Assembly: GCA_018302185.1 (NCBI GenBank)
Contig: JAGVZX010000019.1
Span: 1 to 21,323, forward strand
Direction of reading: 5' to 3'
DNA length: 21,323 nucleotides
Source: Candidatus Woesearchaeota archaeon
Lineage (GTDB): Archaea; Nanobdellota; Nanobdellia; Woesearchaeales; UBA10200
The notes below the pieces were generated by a model. The model was not told the origin of the DNA. It ran no database searches and saw nothing but the letters and a program-made list of their open reading frames with translations. The stretch's first letter is position 1. Each line of letters starts with the position of its first letter. Positions 15,138-21,323 of this stretch are shown here, in pieces. The position numbers were made by a program, and so were the translations under genes.

Positions 15138-15230
15138 AACCTTTTACTGCGTAAAAGCTTAACCAAACCATCGAGGTGTCTCGCTTTGCTTGACACCGCA
15201 ACACTTATGATTAAATTCTTGCGAACCTCC
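15138..15230 (-). ncRNA. Structured 5' leader element, copy 2 (rpl30e)
   Basis: Second copy of the element, read on the - strand. GGAGGTTCGCAA at its 5' end (15230 down to 15219) matches the atpK copy. P0: TTAATCA (15214-15208) pairs with TGGTTAA (15165-15159), one wobble. P1: 15202-15192 pairs with 15180-15170 around loop AAGCAAAGCGA (15191-15181), one mismatch. P2: CTTTTAC, GCA loop, GTAAAAG within 15157-15141. Relative to atpK, P1 has three A-T pairs replaced by G-C pairs, and P2 has G-C replaced by A-T. The distance from GGAGG to ATG is 88 nt against 89 in the atpK copy. Confidence 0.6.
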
Positions 15231-15273
15231 TATTTTATCTATAATTAGACGATAAATCACTAAATTAACCTAT

Positions 15274-15285
15274 TATTTATAAATA
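15274..15285 (-). promoter_or_regulatory. Candidate TATA box upstream of the rpl30e leader
   Basis: TATTTATAAATA (the same on both strands) fits the archaeal TATA consensus. It lies about 45-50 nt before the GGAGG of the leader element, in the gap after rpoA2. It would give rpl30e-nusA a promoter of their own besides read-through from rpoA2. Sequence inference only. Confidence 0.35.
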
Positions 15286-15318
15286 TTGTGATTGATAAAA
15301 CCTAACTATACTATTGCC

Positions 15319-16449
15319 TTACTTTATCTTTGTAACTAATCCAGGCAATCCTGTTCCGACAGGCACTGGCTGGTTAAGCATTACATTCTCAACAACGCTT
15401 GTCAGGTAATCAACCTCTCCTACTAGTGCAGCATTTATTATATGCTTTATCGGAGTTTCAAAGCTTGCTCTTGCTAATACGCTTGCTTTTTCATTGACTA
15501 CTCCATATCTGGTTATTCCTTTTAGCTCTCCTGCTACACACATAGTATCTGCTACAAGCATGACATGCCTGGAATCTACATTTAATCCCTGGTTCTCTAT
15601 GACTTTGTTGACTTCATTTATTATTGTTTGCCTTGCAGCTTCTATTCCTAATACTGAGCCGACTTCATCAATATTATTTGTCACAGTTCTTGTCTCATCA
15701 ACTTCTTCAAGCTCAAGGATGTCCTTAAAATTACTTCCTGCTGTCACGATGATAAACTCCTCTCCTCTCTTTACAGGAAGGACTTGCTTTATTCCTTTGA
15801 TGCCTTTGACAAAAACAGTCTTGATTGCTTCCTTTGCTTTATATATCTCATTTATAGCTTCTTCTTTGCCTCTATATTTCAGCATAATGACATTTCCTTT
15901 ATGCTTGATCGCAAAACCTTTCAGATTTTTAGTCAGGCCTTTTATTACAGTATTATCTGTTATCGCAAGCTCTTTCATCTTTTCTTTGTCTAGGACGATC
16001 TCTATTACACTTTCGACAATGTTTACCTGGAATTCCTTTGTGACATCAACAAGCTTGGTCTCTTTGATTGCCAATGCGAGTTTTTTTATGTCTTCGCCTT
16101 TATTGAATGGCTTATTTAGGTATATTTCCATCATTGGGGTTTTTGGATTTACTCTTCCATCTAATATCTCTATTATCCTAGGCAAACCTACAGTGACGTT
16201 CATCTCTGAAACGCCTGCAAAGTGGAATGTGTTCAATGTCATCTGTGTGCCTGGCTCTCCTATGCTTTCTGCGCTGACTAAACCAACACTTTCTCCAGCT
16301 TCTACTTTAGCATTATTATACTGTTCATATACTGCTTCTATGATCTTCTTTTGCCTTGTCTGTGAGCTGATCTTCTCTAATTTTTCATCTAGTTCAGCCA
16401 AGATTTTTTTAGGTAGTTTTTCTTTGTATGGTTTTAATGCTTCTAACAT
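15319..16449 (-). CDS. rpoA2: DNA-directed RNA polymerase subunit A''
   Basis: The 376-residue C-terminal portion of the largest polymerase subunit, separate from A' as in Archaea generally. Diagnostic block: [51 protein letters not shown], which covers the trigger-loop region. The end ([56 protein letters not shown]) forms part of the jaw and clamp closure. ATG 16449 is chosen over ATG 16455: GAGGT then lies seven bases upstream, the same spacing as in rpoA1, whereas the first ATG would nearly touch it. A 68-bp gap separates it from rpoA1. Confidence 0.97.
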   Translation of the reverse strand: MLEALKPYKEKLPKKILAELDEKLEKISSQTRQKKIIEAVYEQYNNAKVEAGESVGLVSAESIGEPGTQMTLNTFHFAGVSEMNVTVGLPRIIEILDGRVNPKTPMMEIYLNKPFNKGEDIKKLALAIKETKLVDVTKEFQVNIVESVIEIVLDKEKMKELAITDNTVIKGLTKNLKGFAIKHKGNVIMLKYRGKEEAINEIYKAKEAIKTVFVKGIKGIKQVLPVKRGEEFIIVTAGSNFKDILELEEVDETRTVTNNIDEVGSVLGIEAARQTIINEVNKVIENQGLNVDSRHVMLVADTMCVAGELKGITRYGVVNEKASVLARASFETPIKHIINAALVGEVDYLTSVVENVMLNQPVPVGTGLPGLVTKIK

Positions 16450-16517
16450 TTTCATTACCTCTGATTGTTTAAATTATAAATATATTTCTGCAATTTATTC
16501 TTTAATTTTATAACTAT

Positions 16518-19094
16518 TTATTTAACTGTCTCGATTATCTGGTCAACATCAATCTTGCCGCCATCGCTCTTGCTTACATCTATCTGATCTCCGCCATATT
16601 TAAACTGTATAATCTTCTTGCTTGCATCTCTGACAGTATTATCATACTCTACTTTCAAGTCCTGCATCGCATTGGCTAATCTTCTGTATAGATAACCAGA
16701 CTTAGGCGTTCTTAATGCAGTATCCATTAAGCTGTCTCTTCCAGTAATTCCCATGAAGAAGAATTCTGCTGGATTTAATCCGTGCCTGAATCCATATTTG
16801 ATGAATCCGTGTTGTGCAGCTCCTAAATCTCCTTTTTTAAAGCATGACAATGTTCTCTTATTATATCCTTTCTCTATCCTTTTGCCTCTCATAGCTTGCT
16901 GTCCTACACAAGCAGCCATCTGCGCAAGGTTAATAGGATTTCCTCTTGCACCGGAAGTTGCCATTATAGATGTTCCTGATTGCTGGTTAGCATATTGCGC
17001 AACAAGGTTTCCTATCTGATTTCTTGTCTTGTTTAAAACTTCAAGTATTCTTAGCTCTAATGTCTCATCGATTGTCTTTCCAGGGAATGTCTCTAGCTCT
17101 CCCCTTTCTTTACTCTCGATAAGCTCATGCACAGACCTGTCTGCATTTCTCAGTTCTTCTTCTATCTTATCTCTTGCATTTTCTGGAAGATCACTGTCTG
17201 CAATGCCTGTGCTGAATCCTATCTTAAGCAAGATCTTGATCCCTAGCCTGAAGAAATTTCCTAATATTTCGATTGATTTTTCTTCACCGTATTTTTTATG
17301 AAGATTTCTTAATAACAATCCTTCGCCTTCTCCTAAGTTAGCAGTATCTAGTACACCTTCTGTAAGTTTTCCTTCTTTGATCACTACTAATGCTCCAGAT
17401 CTTGATTTTCCTACAAAGTTAAAATCATCTGGCAGCAACACACTAAATATCTCTAAGCCATTGAGCTTTTCCTTTCTTGGTAGCTTTGAAAGATTTGTTA
17501 TTCCTGCAGAGATCAATATATCAATTGCATCTTGTCTTCCCATCTCAAGGCTTTTTGTCAGGATATAATTTCCTGAGATTGCATCTTGTGTGCAGCCAAT
17601 GATGCTTAATCCATATCTTGGTGAGATAACCTGAGTCTGTACCATCATCAGGGTTTCTGCTTCTGCCCTTGATTCTTCTGTCTGTGGAACATGTAAGTTC
17701 ATCTCATCTCCGTCAAAGTCTGCGTTATAAGGCGCGCATACTGCAGGATTTAATCTGAATGTTCTTCCTGGCAATACTTTTACTTTATGGCACATCATGC
17801 TCATCCTGTGTAAGCTAGGTTGTCTGTTGAATATTGCAATGTCGCCATCCATCAGATGCCTTTCAACAATATATCCTGGCAAGACTTCTTCCAACAGTTG
17901 TTCTTTGGTCTCATCTGTAACTTTCTTTTTTTTGCCATCCGGCCTTACTAGATAATTAGCACCCGGATAATTTTTAGCACCGTTCTTGATGAATGCCTTT
18001 AGATATTCCTTGTTCCATTCTGTCACTCTCTCAGGGATTGTCAGCTTTGTAGCGATGACTAATGGTACACCAACTTCATTTAGGTCAAGCATAGGGTCTG
18101 GGCTGATAACAGTTCTTGCGCTGAAGTTTGTTCTTTTTCCTGCTAGATTATGCCTGATTCTTCCTTCTTTGCTTTTTATTCTTTCGCAGATGGTTTTCAA
18201 TGGCTGTCCTGATCTGTGTCTTGCAGGAGGCAGTTGCGCAACTTCATTGTCAAAGAATGTTGTAACATGATACTGCAATAAATCCCATAGGTCTTCAATT
18301 ATTATTTCTGGAGCTCCAGCATTTATATTTTCAAATAACCTCTGGTTTATTCTTACTATGTCTCCCAATTTATGTGTTAGGTCATCTTCGCTTCTTTCAC
18401 CAGATTCCAATGTGATGCTTGGCCTCATAGTTACAGGTGGGATCGGCAATACTGTCAAAACAACCCACTCTGGTCTCATATGTTTTGGGCTATATCCAAA
18501 GATAGCGACATCTTCATCTGGAATTTTTTCTAATCTTGTTCTTATTTCAATAGGTGAAAGCCTTTTTTCATTCTCCATCACAGTGCTTGGCTTTTCAAGT
18601 AGTATCTTTTGTTGTTTTGCATTGCAATGCGGGCATTTATTCACGCTTTTCATTGCAGTGATCGCTTCTCTGACTGCTCTTCTTCTTCCTTCTAACCCAA
18701 GCTCTTTCTCGACTTCAGCAAACTTTGAGATAAATTTATCAACTTTATTTTTAGGAATTAATATTCTTGAGCATTCTTTGCATGTGCATCTTAGCATTGC
18801 TAGAATTATGTCCATAAATTTGATATGTATCACTGGCCTTGCAAGCTCAATATATCCAAAATGCCCTATGCACTCTTTTAATTTTGAGCCGCAAGTTTTG
18901 CATTTTAATCCGGGGTCTATGACTCCTAATCTGATGTCCATTAATCCACCATCAACAGGATAACCTTCTTTATCATAAAGCTCTGGTGTTACCACTTTTG
19001 CGCTCGCCATCTTCTTGACGACTTTAGGTGAAAATAAAGCAAATTCAATGCTCTTGACTTGTTTATAGATGAAATGTTGTGTTTCGTCTGACAT
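16518..19094 (-). CDS. rpoA1: DNA-directed RNA polymerase subunit A'
   Basis: The 858-residue catalytic subunit A'. The N-terminal zinc site is CKTCGSKLKECIGHFG and the second is formed by CTCKECSRIL with CPHCNAK. The catalytic magnesium loop NADFDGDEMN is at residues 457-463, with three Asp intact. The RxRxxGKRTNFSARTVISPDP and bridge-helix region (FMGITGRDSLMDTALRTPKSGYLYRRL) are all present. No intein. ATG 19094 has GAGGT seven bases upstream; the frame also extends to TTG 19115, which is rejected. It lies 78 bp after rpoB1. Confidence 0.97.
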   Translation of the reverse strand: MSDETQHFIYKQVKSIEFALFSPKVVKKMASAKVVTPELYDKEGYPVDGGLMDIRLGVIDPGLKCKTCGSKLKECIGHFGYIELARPVIHIKFMDIILAMLRCTCKECSRILIPKNKVDKFISKFAEVEKELGLEGRRRAVREAITAMKSVNKCPHCNAKQQKILLEKPSTVMENEKRLSPIEIRTRLEKIPDEDVAIFGYSPKHMRPEWVVLTVLPIPPVTMRPSITLESGERSEDDLTHKLGDIVRINQRLFENINAGAPEIIIEDLWDLLQYHVTTFFDNEVAQLPPARHRSGQPLKTICERIKSKEGRIRHNLAGKRTNFSARTVISPDPMLDLNEVGVPLVIATKLTIPERVTEWNKEYLKAFIKNGAKNYPGANYLVRPDGKKKKVTDETKEQLLEEVLPGYIVERHLMDGDIAIFNRQPSLHRMSMMCHKVKVLPGRTFRLNPAVCAPYNADFDGDEMNLHVPQTEESRAEAETLMMVQTQVISPRYGLSIIGCTQDAISGNYILTKSLEMGRQDAIDILISAGITNLSKLPRKEKLNGLEIFSVLLPDDFNFVGKSRSGALVVIKEGKLTEGVLDTANLGEGEGLLLRNLHKKYGEEKSIEILGNFFRLGIKILLKIGFSTGIADSDLPENARDKIEEELRNADRSVHELIESKERGELETFPGKTIDETLELRILEVLNKTRNQIGNLVAQYANQQSGTSIMATSGARGNPINLAQMAACVGQQAMRGKRIEKGYNKRTLSCFKKGDLGAAQHGFIKYGFRHGLNPAEFFFMGITGRDSLMDTALRTPKSGYLYRRLANAMQDLKVEYDNTVRDASKKIIQFKYGGDQIDVSKSDGGKIDVDQIIETVK

Positions 19095-19172
19095 TTTCTG
19101 TACCTCATGACTCAAATTTTACTCTTCTTGATGTTACTTAATCTTAAATTTATAATAATTAAAATAAATTAA

Positions 19173-20975
19173 TCAATACTTATACTTCAGTTGCAGCTTA
19201 GTGTATATGCCTAAGCTTTTGAACTCATCTAACATCAGCTTAAACGCATATGACATCTCAATGTTGGTTATCTCAACATTATCTCCGCAGATCGGGCAAT
19301 AGCTCTTGTTCTTGAACTCATCATGGATAGCTATCAAGCCACACTCTTCGCACACTGGCACGATTGTCTTATCGCTGTCAAATCTTTCTTTCAGCAATAA
19401 GCTTGCTCCATGCGCTACAAATGTATCTTTTTCCATCTCCCCTAATCTTAATCCGCCTTCTTTTGCTCTTCCTTCAGTAGGCTGTCTTGTCAATAATTGT
19501 ATTGGACCGCGTGCTCTGGAATGTATTTTGTTTGCAACCATATGCTTTAATTTCATATAATACATATTGCCGACAAATATTCTTGCAGTGAACATTTCTC
19601 CTGTATGTCCATTGAACAAGGTTTCAGTGCAGTTCTCAGCAAATCCTAAGCTTACTAGCTCTTTTCTAAGGTCATCAATATTTTCAGCGTCAAATGTAGT
19701 GCCGTTGATATATCTTCCAGCTAGTGCTCCTACTTTGCCTCCTACTAGCTCGATCAGATGCGAGATTGTCATTCTGCTTGGTATACCATGCGGTGAGAAG
19801 ATGATATCTGGCTTTATGCCTGAGCTTGAAAATGGCATATCCTCTTCATTTACTATCAGGCCAACTACTCCTTTTTGCCCATGCCTGCTTGTGAACTTAT
19901 CTCCTATCTCTGGAATTCTTTGGTCTCTTATCCTTACTTGTATCAGCTTATTTCCTTCTTCATTTTCTGTTATAAGTACAAAATCAACTATCCCTTCTTC
20001 ACCATGTCTCATTGCAACTGAGCTTTCTCTTCTTGTTGCAGCAGCTAGATTATATTCATCTAAGCTGCTTAAGAATCTAGGCGGAGAGGTTTTTCCTATG
20101 ATAACATCTCCTTCAGCTACTGCGCTTTCAGGCGAGATTATTCCGTCTTCTTCCAAAAACCTATAATCTCTTTCAGCTTTATATCCTTTGACTTCTTTAT
20201 CAGGCACACATACTTCATCTACTAATCCTCCTGCATATCTAAGCTCTTCAGCGATTGCTGGCCTGAAATATGTGCTTCTTCCTAATCCTCTATCGACAGA
20301 ACCACGATTTAATATGATCGCATCTTCCATATTATATCCTTCATAGCTCATGATAGCAACAACAATATTTTGGCCTGCAGGATGCTTGTCATAATCAGAA
20401 ATCTCATGCATGATTGTATTTACTATCGGTTTTTGCGAATACTGCAGTAAATTTACGTCCATGTCCATCCTTAATGAAAAGTTTGCAGCATAAAATCCAA
20501 GGGCTTGCTTTTGGTTCTTGCTTCCTGCATTTAATCTTGTGCTTTGGTTGAAATTACCATATGGTACTAATGCAGTTGTTAATCCAAGCATGGTCAATGG
20601 CATTATCTCAAGATGAGTATGTTCAGGTGTTAGTTCATGATCAAAAAACGCTACTAATGTATTCTCTTCTTCTGCAGCATCTAGGTATTCTATTGTTCCT
20701 TGCTTTACCAGGTCATTCCAGCCGATCTCATTTTTCTCAAGCTGTTTAATTTGTTGCTCTGTTAATGATGATTGCCCATCTTTCACGACAATCAATGGTC
20801 TTCTTGCTCTTCCTCTTCCACATTCAACAAATACTTCGTCGCTTAATTCGTTGTAGTAAAGGTTAGCATTGTCAGTAAGGTTGCCTCTTCTTCTTTCGCT
20901 TCTTGCATTATTCACAAACTCTCTTCCGTCTTCTACTGTCCCAGTAAATCTTCCGTTCACATATACATCAGTCAT
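19173..20975 (-). CDS. rpoB1: DNA-directed RNA polymerase subunit B'
   Basis: The 600-residue C-terminal half of the second-largest polymerase subunit. Conserved blocks: NIVVAIMSYEGYNMEDAIILNRGSVDRGLGRS, DQRIPEIGDKFTSRHGQKGVVGLI, FSPHGIPSRMTISHLIELVGGKVGALAGR, RARGPIQLLTRQPTEGRAKEGGLRLGEMEKD. A four-Cys zinc ribbon lies near the C-terminus (CEECG and CPICG, about residues 540-565). ATG 20975 is chosen because GGTGA lies four bases upstream; the upstream in-frame TTG at 21005 would place the leader hairpins inside the coding sequence. The split from B'' resembles that known in methanogens, Archaeoglobus and haloarchaea. Confidence 0.97.
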   Translation of the reverse strand: MTDVYVNGRFTGTVEDGREFVNNARSERRRGNLTDNANLYYNELSDEVFVECGRGRARRPLIVVKDGQSSLTEQQIKQLEKNEIGWNDLVKQGTIEYLDAAEEENTLVAFFDHELTPEHTHLEIMPLTMLGLTTALVPYGNFNQSTRLNAGSKNQKQALGFYAANFSLRMDMDVNLLQYSQKPIVNTIMHEISDYDKHPAGQNIVVAIMSYEGYNMEDAIILNRGSVDRGLGRSTYFRPAIAEELRYAGGLVDEVCVPDKEVKGYKAERDYRFLEEDGIISPESAVAEGDVIIGKTSPPRFLSSLDEYNLAAATRRESSVAMRHGEEGIVDFVLITENEEGNKLIQVRIRDQRIPEIGDKFTSRHGQKGVVGLIVNEEDMPFSSSGIKPDIIFSPHGIPSRMTISHLIELVGGKVGALAGRYINGTTFDAENIDDLRKELVSLGFAENCTETLFNGHTGEMFTARIFVGNMYYMKLKHMVANKIHSRARGPIQLLTRQPTEGRAKEGGLRLGEMEKDTFVAHGASLLLKERFDSDKTIVPVCEECGLIAIHDEFKNKSYCPICGDNVEITNIEMSYAFKLMLDEFKSLGIYTKLQLKYKY

Positions 20976-21095
20976 GATCTCACCTAAACTTTTGCTTCGC
21001 AACAAACTTTAGCTTTGCTAAAGTTTGATCAAACCATCGTAATGTCTCGCTTCGCTTGACATTACAACACTTTGGTTAAATTTTTGCAAATTTTA
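20976..21095 (-). ncRNA. Structured 5' leader element, copy 3 (rpoB1)
   Basis: Third copy, on the - strand between the two rpoB genes. P1: 21068-21058 pairs with 21046-21036 around loop AAGCGAAGCGA (21057-21047), with no mismatch beyond two wobbles. A weaker P0 pairs the segment near 21081-21071 with the linker, with two mismatches. P2 is a perfect 10-bp hairpin with AAA loop (21026-21004). It differs from the other copies in an extra small hairpin TTGC-GAA-GCAA (21002-20992) and a proper GGTGA ribosome binding site before the ATG. The 5' GGAGG of copies 1 and 2 is absent; only TTTGCAA remains. Confidence 0.55.
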
Positions 21096-21119
21096 TATCT
21101 AATTTATTATTTATCTTAT

Positions 21120-21323
21120 CTACACAACAACATTTAATCCTATGCTCTTCAGCTGTTTGACAACTTCTTGGTTATCGCTATCTTGTGAAATCTTGCAGAG
21201 CAAAGCAAGATTCTTACGCAATCCTATGTTTGTACCTTCTGGGGTTTCAATTGGACATAATCTTCCAAGATGTGTAGCATGAAGTTCTCTTGCCTCAAAA
21301 TTCTCTTGAGCAGTTGACAATGG
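21120..21323 (-). CDS. rpoB2: DNA-directed RNA polymerase subunit B'', C-terminal end (partial)
   Basis: The frame is open to the window edge and encodes the last 67 residues of B''. It reads [42 protein letters not shown], the block that in unsplit RpoB/Rpb2 carries the HxSHxGRxCPxETPEG-type motif beside the active centre. Here the motif's Ser-Arg core reads [16 protein letters not shown]. The short tail to the stop at 21120 marks the split point. rpoB1 begins 144 bp further on, after leader copy 3. The start lies outside the window. Confidence 0.95.
   Translation of the reverse strand, partial: PLSTAQENFEARELHATHLGRLCPIETPEGTNIGLRKNLALLCKISQDSDNQEVVKQLKSIGLNVVV

Noticed and set aside
15494..16513. 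Long + strand open frame (339 codons) opposite rpoA2, and other long frames opposite rpoA1 and rpoB1.
   Set aside because: They are antisense shadows of strongly conserved polymerase genes; their translations are low-complexity Ser/Ile/Leu/Phe-rich and have no start signals.
1..21323. CRISPR arrays, rRNA or tRNA genes, inteins in atpA, rpoA1 or rpoB1.
   Set aside because: No regular repeat-spacer pattern or RNA gene signature was seen; the usual intein sites (P-loop of atpA, NADFDGD of rpoA1) are uninterrupted and protein lengths are normal.

Overview
The window is a stretch of archaeal chromosome. It carries an A-type (archaeal) ATP synthase operon on the + strand and, on the - strand, the RNA polymerase large-subunit cluster (B'', B', A', A'', then L30e and NusA), with split A'/A'' and split B''/B' genes. 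Strong A/T richness, compact genes, GGTGAT/GGAGG-type ribosome binding sites and several unrecognised proteins would fit a DPANN-type (for example Woesearchaeota-like) or other small-genome euryarchaeal lineage. The lineage is inference; the domain Archaea is not in doubt.

Layout. 1-9261: ATP synthase genes in the order H (only its 3' end), I, K, E, C, F, A, B, D. Subunit I is broken into two frames near 849-868. A YqhA/UPF0114-family membrane protein gene sits between A and B. 9311-9505: a 64-residue basic single-span membrane protein. 9565-12492: three tightly overlapping - strand genes of unknown function, two with coiled coils. 12493-12943: a gene-free stretch holding a candidate promoter and a second, truncated copy of the 64-residue gene's 3' end, which is interrupted by a 226-bp MITE-like insertion with a 5-bp target duplication. 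12944-14326: a small lipoprotein and an FAD-dependent oxidoreductase. 14347-21323: nusA, rpl30e, rpoA2, rpoA1, rpoB1 and the 3' end of rpoB2, all on the - strand.

The most interesting signal is a roughly 90-130 nt structured element present three times, always in sense orientation and directly before a start codon: ahead of atpK, rpl30e and rpoB1. The copies share an outer stem P0, a hairpin P1 with an 11-nt loop, a conserved linker and a second hairpin P2 next to the start codon. P1 and P2 carry compensatory base changes between copies, so the fold is under selection or was recently functional. It looks like an undescribed cis-acting RNA leader for core energy and transcription/translation genes; a mobile structured repeat is the main alternative.

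The second signal is the 3-kb block of unknown genes at 9.5-12.5 kb. It is bracketed by ~117-bp, ~94%-identical direct repeats made of the 3' end of the small membrane-protein gene, which suggests an island gained by duplication or integration, followed by a MITE hit in the distal repeat.
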